From contig JACPRD010000027.1 of NCBI GenBank assembly GCA_016190145.1, forward strand, positions 1 through 40,885: a DNA stretch of 40,885 bases, read 5' to 3'. Positions 1-7,231 of the stretch are shown here, in pieces. Source of the DNA: Planctomycetota bacterium (lineage in GTDB: Bacteria; Planctomycetota; MHYJ01; WSZJ01). Position 1 is the first letter of the stretch, and each line of letters opens with the position of its first letter. A program made the translations under genes and the position numbers. The notes under the pieces are model-generated. The model was not told the DNA's origin and searched no databases. It saw only the letters and a list, made by a program, of their open reading frames with translations.

Positions 1-60
1 GGTGAGGGCGGGAGGGCGGAAGGCAGGGCGGGAGGGCGGCCGGGCGGAAGGGCGAGAAGG
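1..60. repeat. G-rich imperfect octamer tract
   Basis: The + strand is almost all purine and repeats GAGGGCGG or close variants (4-11, 12-19, 32-39, degenerate at 40-47). It contains eight runs of three G within about 50 bases, so a G-quadruplex on the + strand is possible. No gene can be assigned. It leads directly into the heptamer array before the first gene. The upstream side lies outside the window. Confidence 0.5.
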
Positions 61-70
61 ACCCTCGCGA

Positions 71-112
71 ATCACGAAACGAGAAACGAGTAACGAGAAA
101 CGAGGAACGGTC
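71..112 (+). repeat. Heptamer array A1 (unit AACGAGN) before the first gene
   Basis: Exact 7-bp periodicity: AACGAGA (78-84), AACGAGT (85-91), AACGAGA (92-98), AACGAGG (99-105), then a degenerate AACGGTC (106-112). A further degenerate unit precedes it at 71-77. Mainly the seventh base of the unit varies. The last unit supplies GAGG (102-105) about 12 nt before the ATG at 118, so the array may carry the Shine-Dalgarno sequence. The same arrangement recurs at 3213-3247. Confidence 0.85.
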
Positions 113-117
113 GTTCG

Positions 118-1269
118 ATGCCTCCCCTCTCCGGTTTTGCGAAGGACTGGCTCGCCTCGAGGCGGGACGAGCTCAACGGCCGGTTCAAGGTCGCGCAGCG
201 CCGGTTTCCCTCCCTCGACGGGGCGGCGGTGCTCGGGCTGTCGGCGGAGCTGCTCCCGGCGCTCGCGGGCGAAGGCGGGGAGGGCGCGGCCGACCTGCTC
301 TCGAGCGGTTACGACCTGATTCTGCTCCACTGCGGCCGCGGCACGCTCGCGCCGGGCGGCGGCGGCTCGCGCCCCGGCGTCGCGGCGCTCTTCCGCGACG
401 TCTTCCCCCGCGTCCGCCCGCTCCTTCTGCAGCGCCCGCGCCGGCTGCCGGGCGCGCTCTCGAACGCGGTCGAGAACATGGGCGAACGCGGCGTGGAATT
501 CGCGCGGATTCTGGGAGAAGCGGCGGACGGTCTCACGCACGGCGAGGACCTCGAGCGACTCGGCGCCGTCGTCGCCTGGCGGCTCGGAGAAGCCCGCCTG
601 CGCACCGAGGCCCTTCGCGCCGCGGAGGAGCTTCCCGCGAATCCGGTCCTGCGCGCGCTCCGGCTCGGGACGTGGCCGGAAGAATCCGCCGCGGTCGTGG
701 TCGCCGCGCTCGCGGCGGACGCGTGGCGCGCGCCGGAGGCGGCGCTGGAGGAGGATGCGGTGAAGCGGCTTGCGGGCGCGCCGCGGGGGGAGATCGAGAG
801 GATCCGGCGTGCCGTGAGCGCGGCGCCGCGGGCGCCGCTCGGGGCGTGGGGGCCGGCCGGCAGGGCGGGCGAGTTCTCGGGATTCGGCGGCCCGTTCGAC
901 GAGCCTCCCCTGCTGCTCAACGCCGGCGCGGAGGGCAACCGCCACCGTTTCTTCGCCATGGCCGGCGACGCCGCCTGGCGTATCGACGCCGACCTCTATG
1001 GCTGGGCCTGCCGGGCCGACAACGCGGCCGCGAACTATTCGGTCCGCGAGGCGAAGGCGCGCGGAAGGATCGCCTCGCTGCTGTTCCGCGGCGACGACGG
1101 CAGCCCCGCGCTCGCCCCCGACGGCACGGTGACGTTCGGCGGCGAAAGCGCGAAGTTCCCGGCGGCCGCCGGCGCCACGAGTTTCGTCTCCTCCGCCGAC
1201 GTCCTCGCGTACACCCTTCCCGACAGCCACCGCATCCGCATCCTCGCCCCGAAATCCGAGGCCCTGTGA
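118..1269 (+). CDS. Protein of unknown function, first gene of the metallopeptidase/VWA cluster
   Basis: 383 residues, not recognised. The start is the ATG at 118, which follows heptamer array A1; GAGG at 102-105 could act as ribosome-binding site. I see no signal peptide or membrane segment, so it is probably cytoplasmic. The N-terminal half is Ala/Arg/Leu-rich and helical in character (residues about 1-230). The C-terminal part has more aromatic residues and looks like a compact domain. The stop overlaps the GTG start of the metallopeptidase/VWA gene by 4 nt (1266-1269), so the two are translationally coupled. A partner or regulatory subunit of that protein is the natural guess. MoxR/VWA-type systems usually include an AAA ATPase; none is in view, but the upstream side is outside the window. 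Confidence 0.75.
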   Translation: MPPLSGFAKDWLASRRDELNGRFKVAQRRFPSLDGAAVLGLSAELLPALAGEGGEGAADLLSSGYDLILLHCGRGTLAPGGGGSRPGVAALFRDVFPRVRPLLLQRPRRLPGALSNAVENMGERGVEFARILGEAADGLTHGEDLERLGAVVAWRLGEARLRTEALRAAEELPANPVLRALRLGTWPEESAAVVVAALAADAWRAPEAALEEDAVKRLAGAPRGEIERIRRAVSAAPRAPLGAWGPAGRAGEFSGFGGPFDEPPLLLNAGAEGNRHRFFAMAGDAAWRIDADLYGWACRADNAAANYSVREAKARGRIASLLFRGDDGSPALAPDGTVTFGGESAKFPAAAGATSFVSSADVLAYTLPDSHRIRILAPKSEAL

Positions 1270-3122
1270 CGCGGAACGCCGAACACCGAACGCCGAACTC
1301 CGAACGGGCCGAAGCGAACAAGCCTGGATCGCCGGTCCCCGCGTTACCCGCAACCCTGGCGGACCAATGGCGCGCGACGTGGCCCGACGCGCTCGCCGCC
1401 TGGTCCGCGTTCGTGCAGCTGCGCGATCCCGTGTTTTTCGACTCGCACAGAGACGCGGCGAACTACGGCATGGCGAACGAGATTGCGGCGATCCGGCTCG
1501 TGGACCAGATGGTGATGGTGAACCTGGAGGAGGTCCAGGGCCAGCGGCTGGACGAGCTGGCGCTTCCCGTGCTGGCGCACGAGATCGGGCACCACGTGTT
1601 CGTTCCGGGGAATCTGACGGACAACGCGCGGATGATCGCGGCGATCCGGCGGGCGACGGTGGGGCTGAAGAAGGACGTGTCGGGGCTGGTGGCGAATCTG
1701 TACGGGGACCTTCACATCAACGACCGGCTGTACCGGCGGGACGTGGCGATCGACGCGGTGTACTGGCAGCTCAAGGCGCACCAGAGGGGGCCGGCAACCG
1801 CGGTCTGGAAAGTGTACACGCGGGCGTACGAGCATCTCTGGCGGCTGCCGCTTCAGACGATTTCGCCGAAGGACGTGACCGCCGAGATGAACTCCGACGC
1901 GGTGCTGATCGCGAAGATCATCCGGCACTACGGGGGCGACTGGCTGCTGGGGGTGCGGCGGTTCGCGGCGATCCTGTATCCATGGCTGGCGGAGGACGAG
2001 AAGGAGGGGGCGGCGCAGACGTTCGTGCTGCGCGGGCTGAGCGACACGAAGCAGGCGGGTGCGGCGTCGGGGGACCGGCAGCCGATCCCGGACGGGCTGA
2101 CGGAGATGGACCCGTCGGAGTACGAGGACGATCCGGAATTCGACGCGGAGCTCGACGACCCTCTGGGCGGGGTGGAGGGAAGCGGGCGGAAGCGGGGGTC
2201 GGCGCGCGAGGCGGAGAACACGGCGCCGGCGAAGGAAGGCAAGGGGCGGCCGGGCGCGCAGTACCGGCAGCCGTTCGAGTACGGCGAACTGCTGCGCGCG
2301 CTCGGACTGAACCTGAAGGACCACGAGGTCACGACGCGCTACTACCGCGAGCGCGCCCTGCCCTACCTCATTCCCTTCCCCGCCCGGAAGGCCCCGCGAT
2401 CCACCGAACCGCTTCCCGAGGGCTACGAAGCCTGGGAGACGACGGATCCGATGGAGTCGATGGACCTGTTCGGGTCGATCGTGCGGTCGCCGCGGGTGAT
2501 TCCGGGGGTGACGACGGTGCAGCGGACGTACGGGGAGTCGCCGGGGGCGGACCCTGCGAAGCGGCCGATGGACCTGGACATTTACGTGGACAGTTCGGGG
2601 AGCATGCCGAATCCGTCGCAGGACGTGAGCTACCTCGCGCTGGCGGGGGCGATCCTCGCGCTCTCTGCGCTGCGGATGGGCGCGAAGGTGCAGGCGACGC
2701 TCTGGAGCGGCGCGGGGCAGTTCACGAAGACGGAGGGGTTCGTGCGCGACGAGAATGCGATCCTTGGCGTGATGACCGGCTACCTCGGCGACGGCACGGC
2801 GTTCCCGCTCAACGTGCTGCGTGATACGTACGCCGAGCGGAAGGTGGACGAGCCGCCGGTGCACATCGTGGTGATCTCCGACGACGGCGTGGACACGATG
2901 CTCCAGTCCGACGAGAAGGCGATCACCGGCGAGAAGACCTGCCGGACCGCGCTCGAGAAGGCGCGCGGCGGCGGGACGCTGGTGCTGAACATCGCGGCGA
3001 ACTGGAAGGGGCGGCTGGCGCGGCTCGAGGAGATCGGGTTCCGGATTCACGCGGTGCAGGACTGGGAGGAGCTGGTGGAGTTTGCGCGGCAATTCGTGCG
3101 CGAGACTTATCGGGATGAGTAA
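1266..3122 (+). CDS. Putative zinc metallopeptidase fused to a VWA domain (DUF2201-like)
   Basis: 618 residues from the GTG at 1266. An HEIGHH motif at about residues 105-110 fits a zincin active site (HExxH). A region rich in Asp/Glu/Gly (about 280-340) links to a C-terminal von Willebrand A domain. That domain has a MIDAS-type DSSGS at about residue 442 and a later GDGTAFP segment. This layout matches the putative metallopeptidase/VWA family (DUF2201). VWA partners in MoxR-type systems are thought to help assemble or remodel complexes; the substrate here is unknown. The start is uncertain: residues 3-14 are encoded by heptamer array B1. The next in-frame ATG is at 1470, but the Trp-rich segment before it looks like real protein, so I favour GTG 1266 coupled to the upstream stop. 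Confidence 0.8.
   Translation: MTRNAEHRTPNSERAEANKPGSPVPALPATLADQWRATWPDALAAWSAFVQLRDPVFFDSHRDAANYGMANEIAAIRLVDQMVMVNLEEVQGQRLDELALPVLAHEIGHHVFVPGNLTDNARMIAAIRRATVGLKKDVSGLVANLYGDLHINDRLYRRDVAIDAVYWQLKAHQRGPATAVWKVYTRAYEHLWRLPLQTISPKDVTAEMNSDAVLIAKIIRHYGGDWLLGVRRFAAILYPWLAEDEKEGAAQTFVLRGLSDTKQAGAASGDRQPIPDGLTEMDPSEYEDDPEFDAELDDPLGGVEGSGRKRGSAREAENTAPAKEGKGRPGAQYRQPFEYGELLRALGLNLKDHEVTTRYYRERALPYLIPFPARKAPRSTEPLPEGYEAWETTDPMESMDLFGSIVRSPRVIPGVTTVQRTYGESPGADPAKRPMDLDIYVDSSGSMPNPSQDVSYLALAGAILALSALRMGAKVQATLWSGAGQFTKTEGFVRDENAILGVMTGYLGDGTAFPLNVLRDTYAERKVDEPPVHIVVISDDGVDTMLQSDEKAITGEKTCRTALEKARGGGTLVLNIAANWKGRLARLEEIGFRIHAVQDWEELVEFARQFVRETYRDE
1274..1308 (+). repeat. Heptamer array B1 (unit GAACNCC), read through as coding
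   Basis: GAACGCC (1274-1280), GAACACC (1281-1287), GAACGCC (1288-1294), GAACTCC (1295-1301), then a degenerate GAACGGG (1302-1308). The period is exactly 7. Unlike the other arrays it sits inside an open reading frame, encoding part of the N-terminus of the metallopeptidase/VWA protein. Related arrays lie at 11265-11344, 14140-14220, 31058-31092 and 38834-38861. Confidence 0.85.
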
Positions 3123-3124
3123 GG

Positions 3125-3180
3125 ACAACTTCAAGAGGACAACTTCAAAGAGCAAGTAACTTCAAAGAGAGAATTTCAAC
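3125..3180. repeat. AT-richer AACTTCA repeat between stop and next gene
   Basis: Immediately after the stop of the VWA gene, AACTTCA recurs at 3127, 3141 and 3158, with variants at the end. It alternates with AAGAGNN-like spacers. The first two copies are exactly 14 bp apart, which is two heptamers; the third is shifted by 3 bp. The composition is much lower in GC than the surroundings. Confidence 0.6.
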
Positions 3181-3212
3181 TTCAGGGGGGGGAGATGGGG
3201 ACGGAAGTCCGG

Positions 3213-3247
3213 AACGAGAAACGAGGAACGGGTAACGAGGAACGGCG
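3213..3247 (+). repeat. Heptamer array A2 (unit AACGAGN) with apparent Shine-Dalgarno
   Basis: AACGAGA (3213-3219), AACGAGG (3220-3226), AACGGGT (3227-3233), AACGAGG (3234-3240), AACGGCG (3241-3247). The GTG start at 3251 follows by 3 nt. The last full AACGAGG unit puts GAGG at 3237-3240, about 10 nt before the start. The end of the array matches that of A1: GAGGAACGG, a few bases, then the start codon. Confidence 0.85.
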
Positions 3248-3250
3248 CGC

Positions 3251-3868
3251 GTGACGCTGCCCCCGCTCTCCGAGTTTCTGCGGTGGCTGCGCGAGATCCC
3301 GGCGCCGTTTCGCGGCGCGCCGGCCGGCTTTCCGGGCGGCCGGACGCAGGTCCGCGCGGTCGTCGCGGACCTGTTTGAGACCCATTTCGGGGCGGCGCCG
3401 CCGAAGAATTACCTCGAGGCGTTCGACCGGTCGGATCCGACGGAGTTGGCCATCGGCGGCCGGGGAGGCGACGGACGCGTCGAGCTGAACCGCCTTCGCT
3501 GGGTCCTGGCCGCGTGCCACGTGCTCTGGCATCCGTCCTTCCGCGCGATGCCTCTTCCCAAGGCCGGCGTGCAGAAGCTCCTGAACCAGGGGCTGGCGGA
3601 GCTGGCGGCGGTCGTGCCTTCGGAGCGGATCGTCGACTCCGAGGAGCGGCGGGAGGAGCTGGTGCGCCGGGTGCTGGCCGCACTGGGCCTGCGGCTGGGG
3701 GAGGAGACGGCTCGTGAAGCGGAGGACCGGCTGGCGCAGGTGAACTCCGTGGAGCGGCGGCGGATCGAACTCGAGGCGGCGGAGCGGGAGCGGCGGGCGC
3801 GGGAGGTGCAGGAGGAGATCCGGCGGAAGGCCGAGGAGGAAGCGGCGGCGAAGTCGTCGCGCGAATGA
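3251..3868 (+). CDS. Small protein of unknown function with a C-terminal coiled coil
   Basis: 205 residues, not recognised. GTG start at 3251, 3 nt after heptamer array A2, whose GAGG gives plausible ribosome binding. The N-terminal two thirds contain conserved-looking Trp and Pro positions and a segment around a WHP tripeptide. The last 50 residues are rich in Arg, Glu and Ala and read as a coiled coil (about 150-200). No signal peptide or membrane segment. It overlaps the next gene by 4 nt (ATGA, 3865-3868). With the upstream pair it forms one co-directional cluster broken only by a 128-bp gap filled with repeats. It may be an adaptor for the metallopeptidase/VWA protein; this is inference from position. 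Confidence 0.75.
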   Translation: MTLPPLSEFLRWLREIPAPFRGAPAGFPGGRTQVRAVVADLFETHFGAAPPKNYLEAFDRSDPTELAIGGRGGDGRVELNRLRWVLAACHVLWHPSFRAMPLPKAGVQKLLNQGLAELAAVVPSERIVDSEERREELVRRVLAALGLRLGEETAREAEDRLAQVNSVERRRIELEAAERERRAREVQEEIRRKAEEEAAAKSSRE

Positions 3869-5292
3869 AAAAGAAAACATCGGGAAGAGCGGTCCGGGTG
3901 GACGCCGCGCTGCGCGCGCGGAGCCCGCTCATCACCGCCGCGGGCGCGCGGACCCTGCACGCGCTGTGCGAGCACCCCCACGCCCCCCGCTGGAACCACG
4001 CGGCGGGCGACCGGCTCCAGCGCGCGGACCTCGACGCCGTGCGGAAGTTCGCGGACGACCTCGAGGCGCGCCGCGGACCGCGCGGGCCCGCGCCCGCGCC
4101 CGCCATCCTCCGCTGGACGGCCTCGCTCGCCCCGCGGGTCCCGACCTTCCGCGACCGGATCCCGGCCGGGTTCGACCTCGAGGCCGGCTGGGACGCCATC
4201 CCCACGATGTCGCGCGAAGACGTCGCGACGCGCGCGGGCCGCCTCGTGCCCGACGACGCCGACCTCTCCCGCATGATCGTCTACCGCACCGCCGGCACCA
4301 CGGGACACGCCCTCCTCGTCCCCCACGACCCGCGCGCGGCCGCGTGCTACTCGCCGATGCTGGAGTTCGCGCTCCGGCGGCACGGGCTCCGGCCTCGCTT
4401 TACGGACAGAATGGTCGCGTGTTTCCTGGTCGGGGCGCAGGCGAGGACCGTGACCTACCCCACCGTCCTCTCCGCTTGGAACGGCGCGGGCTTCGCCAAG
4501 CTCAACCTCACGGCGGCCGACTGGAAGGCCGCCGGCTCCCCGGACCGCTACTTCGCCGACCTCGCCCCCTGGTTCCTCACAGGCGACCCCGTGTCGTTCG
4601 CCGAGATGCTCCGCACCGGCATCCGCCACTCCCCCGCCGCCCTCGTCACCACCGCCGTCGCAATGAGCGCTTCCCTCAAAAAACGCCTCGCAAAATCCTG
4701 CCGCTGCCCCGTGATCGACTGGTACTCCCTCACGGAAACCGGCCCGCTCGGCTACGCGTGCCCGCGCGGACGCGGGTACCACGTGCTGCCGCACGACGTG
4801 CACCTGGAAGCGCTGGATGCGGCGGGCCGCCCGGTCGCTCCGGGCGCGCGCGGCGAGATCGCCGTGACCGGCGGGCGCAATCCGTTCCTGCCCCTCCTCC
4901 GCTATCGCACCGGCGACTGGGGCCGCCTCGACTTCGGCCGCTGCCCGTGCGGCGACCCGATGCCGCGCCTCCTCGACCTCGAAGGCCGCGCGCCCGTCGT
5001 GTTCCGGGCGACCGGCGGAAGCGCCGTCAATCCCGTGGATCTCTCGCGCGTCCTGAGGGAATTCCCGTTCGTGCAGCACGAGTTCGTGCAGCGGAGGGAC
5101 CTGTCGTGCGAGCTCACGGCGCGCCCGATCCCGGGGGTGCCGCGGCCGATGCCGGCCGAGGTCCGGGCGGCGCTCCGCGCGCTCCTGGGCCCCCGGGCCG
5201 CGGTTGCCGTGAAGTTCGACGCGAAGCTCGGCAGCCGCGCGGAAGGCGGAAAGGTCGAGCCGTACCGGAGCGAGCTGCTGCTGGAGGATTAG
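3865..5292 (+). CDS. PaaK-like adenylate-forming enzyme (phenylacetate-CoA ligase family)
   Basis: 475 residues. AMP-binding signatures are visible: a Thr/Gly-rich P-loop (TAGTTG) at about residues 144-149, YSLTETG in the middle, YRTGD followed by a CPCG pair as in PaaK-type ligases, and a C-terminal Lys before PYR that fits the adenylation/thiolation lysine. Members activate a carboxylic acid as acyl-adenylate, then usually transfer it to CoA or another thiol. Length is slightly above the usual 430-440. The start ATG overlaps the previous stop (ATGA), so translation is coupled. No phenylacetate catabolism genes are nearby; the partners are a metallopeptidase/VWA protein and two unknowns. A biosynthetic or modifying role is therefore as likely as catabolism, and the substrate is unknown. 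Confidence 0.8.
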   Translation: MKKKTSGRAVRVDAALRARSPLITAAGARTLHALCEHPHAPRWNHAAGDRLQRADLDAVRKFADDLEARRGPRGPAPAPAILRWTASLAPRVPTFRDRIPAGFDLEAGWDAIPTMSREDVATRAGRLVPDDADLSRMIVYRTAGTTGHALLVPHDPRAAACYSPMLEFALRRHGLRPRFTDRMVACFLVGAQARTVTYPTVLSAWNGAGFAKLNLTAADWKAAGSPDRYFADLAPWFLTGDPVSFAEMLRTGIRHSPAALVTTAVAMSASLKKRLAKSCRCPVIDWYSLTETGPLGYACPRGRGYHVLPHDVHLEALDAAGRPVAPGARGEIAVTGGRNPFLPLLRYRTGDWGRLDFGRCPCGDPMPRLLDLEGRAPVVFRATGGSAVNPVDLSRVLREFPFVQHEFVQRRDLSCELTARPIPGVPRPMPAEVRAALRALLGPRAAVAVKFDAKLGSRAEGGKVEPYRSELLLED

Positions 5293-5748
5293 GGGCCGCT
5301 AGAATACTGACGCTCCGGCGGTGGTGGAGCTCGCCGCCCGGCTGAAGTAGACCGGGATTGACCACGAAAATGCACAAAAGCACATAGGGTCTTTTTCGAG
5401 CCATAGCAGGAAAGTCGGGAGAGTTCCGTCAGATCTCCAACGAAGGCCAGCGGAGGTTTGCGCCGGGGGGCAGTATCCTCTTTCACCCGTTTTCATCCGC
5501 GACCCCGCCGTTCTTATCCCTCTTCATCCTTAGCAGCGGCGGCCACGAAATCAGGCTCCTCCCGGATTTCGGTCCGGTCCGCATGGAGATAAGGCGAGTG
5601 GTCGAGACGGGCATGGGGAGAAGTACGGGATGAGGTGGAAAACAGGATGAAAGACGGATGAGAACGGCGGGGTCGCGGATCACCAGGGATGAACACGGAT
5701 ACGGCGACGAGAGCGAACTTCCAGGTTTCGAACCGCCGCCTCGCCCCG
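5293..5748. other. 456-bp convergent intergenic region with dispersed degenerate repeats
   Basis: This lies between the ends of the PaaK-like gene (+) and the secreted protein gene (-). I see no credible gene in it. It contains a long inverted repeat (5495-5519 with 5656-5680). Word-like segments such as CACGAAAATGCACAAAAG (5363-5380) and GGATGAACACGG resemble spacer repeats that I recall being common in intergenic DNA of several bacterial phyla. The region is less GC-rich than the flanking genes. Confidence 0.6.
5495..5680. repeat. 25-bp near-perfect inverted repeat, 136-bp spacer
   Basis: The left arm 5495-5519 begins ATCCGCGACCCCGCCG. The right arm 5656-5680 is its reverse complement with a single mismatch. 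The arms flank 136 bp with several GGATGA/TCATCC words. Lying between convergent genes, it could stop transcription in both directions or be the remnant of a small mobile element. Confidence 0.8.
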
Positions 5749-7179
5749 CTACTCCCGGTAACCCGATTCCGCGAACTCCGTCGCCCATTCGTGGACGATC
5801 TGAAGGAGCCGGCCGTCGGCCTCGGGGTCCTCGCCGCGGACGGAGTCGATAAGAGCCTGGGCCGAGGCGGGGCCGAGGCGGACGAGCTCGACGCTGGCGG
5901 CCTGGCGCACGGCGGGATCCTCCGAGCGGAGAAGGGCCGCCTGTATCCGGGCGCGGCGCCGGAGGTCGGGGGTGCAGGTCTGCGCTTCCAGGAACTCCTC
6001 CATGAGCGACTCCCCCGGCACGGCCTGGGCCCGCACGGGATCGAGGGCCTCCTCGCAGTTCCGGGCCAGGATGCCGAGAACCTCGTCGAAATACGCCCCG
6101 CCGGTCTGCGCCTCGGGGAGAAACGCGCGCCGGGCAAGGAGCGCCTGGAAGGGCTCCTCGAGTTCGACGTGGCAGACGATGAGACGCCGGACAGTCTCGG
6201 CCACGAGCATGGCGGCCATGCCGTCCCGGCGTCGCGGCGAAGACTTCCGGAGCCAGGCGCGGAAGAGCGGGGCGGCCTTGCCGAAGGCTCCCAGTTCGAA
6301 CCAGGCGTCGGCCACCTGGAGGCCGGAGTGCCGCCCGGCGTGCGCGTCGATCCGGCGCTCCGCTTCTTCGCGGAGCCCGGCGGCCGCCGCGGTCGCGGCG
6401 AGCTTCACCAGCGGCGGCAGGCCCGATTGCGGCCGGCGCATCGAGGGATAGAAGGACGTCCAGATGCGCGCGGCTGCCGAATTCTCGTAGGCCGTCGGCG
6501 GAATCGACGTCACTCCCGCGGCCGCGTCGAACGCGGCGAGCGCTTCCCGCGACTCCCCTTCCAGCGCCGCGGCGTCGCCGTAGCCCTCGAGCACCGCGCC
6601 GGCGGAAGGGAACCGCCGGGCGGCCGCGCGCATGACGGGCAGGGTGCCCCGGAGGCTCCGCTGGAGGACGAGCTGGTCGCGCATGAAAACAACTTCTTCT
6701 TCGGTCGCCACGCCGTCGGCCAGGCGTTTTTCGAGGATCGGGATGAAGGACGGCGGATCGAGGCCGAGCGCTTCGAGGGTCACGCTTCTTCCCGTACACT
6801 TGCGGACCGTCTCCCACGCGGCCAGGGCGTCGCCGGCCAGAACCGTCTTCATCTCCGCGAGGCCCACCGGGGTCGCCGCGATGCAGAGCGGGGCGGCGGC
6901 GACGAGGAGTGCGCGCGCCCGCACGGTTTCCCCTGCCTTGAAGAGCTTGCCGGCCAGCAGCGGCACCGCGTCGGCTCCGCCCGACTGCAGCAGGAACCGC
7001 CAGTTCATCGGCTGCGTCGCGCCGTCGTCCGCCAGGAGCTCGTCCGCGATCGCGCACGCCTCGGCCAGTTTCCCCGCCTCGATCAGGTCCTCCGCTTCCC
7101 GCGCCCTCCGCACGAACTGGTCCGTCACGGACCGCGGGTCCAGCAGGATGGCCAGCGCGAGCAGCGGCGCGAGCGTCAT
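5749..7179 (-). CDS. Secreted helical-repeat protein of unknown function
   Basis: 476 residues from the ATG at 7179. The open frame extends further upstream, but that part would overlap the divergent radical SAM gene, and a hydrophobic signal-like segment follows this ATG (residues 1-13). The rest is Ala/Leu/Glu-rich with repeated helix pairs such as EAGKLAEACAIADELLAD, in the style of TPR or HEAT solenoids. Near the end a segment containing EDPAVRQAASVELVRLG is HEAT-like. A periplasmic scaffold role is plausible, but no function can be assigned. It is divergent from 7232, and the gap of about 50 bp must hold both promoters. Confidence 0.7.
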   Translation of the reverse strand: MTLAPLLALAILLDPRSVTDQFVRRAREAEDLIEAGKLAEACAIADELLADDGATQPMNWRFLLQSGGADAVPLLAGKLFKAGETVRARALLVAAAPLCIAATPVGLAEMKTVLAGDALAAWETVRKCTGRSVTLEALGLDPPSFIPILEKRLADGVATEEEVVFMRDQLVLQRSLRGTLPVMRAAARRFPSAGAVLEGYGDAAALEGESREALAAFDAAAGVTSIPPTAYENSAAARIWTSFYPSMRRPQSGLPPLVKLAATAAAAGLREEAERRIDAHAGRHSGLQVADAWFELGAFGKAAPLFRAWLRKSSPRRRDGMAAMLVAETVRRLIVCHVELEEPFQALLARRAFLPEAQTGGAYFDEVLGILARNCEEALDPVRAQAVPGESLMEEFLEAQTCTPDLRRRARIQAALLRSEDPAVRQAASVELVRLGPASAQALIDSVRGEDPEADGRLLQIVHEWATEFAESGYRE

Positions 7180-7231
7180 GGGGTCATTATAGTCAGGGGA
7201 CGTCTTTTCGAAGCGGTGGTAAGGTGGGGCC
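7180..7231. promoter_or_regulatory. Short divergent promoter region
   Basis: Only 52 bp separate the start codons of the secreted protein (-) and the radical SAM enzyme (+). The segment contains TCATTATAGTC, an AT-rich patch that is unusual here. An AAGGTGG just before the ATG at 7232 is a good Shine-Dalgarno. I cannot place -10/-35 boxes with confidence. Confidence 0.4.

Noticed and set aside
78-112. Heptamer arrays read as CRISPR repeats
   Set aside because: Units are 7 bp without unique spacers, and no cas genes are present.
1344-3155. 603-codon antisense open frame under the metallopeptidase/VWA gene
   Set aside because: Arg/Pro/His-rich shadow translation typical of high-GC antisense frames; the + strand product has clear domain motifs.
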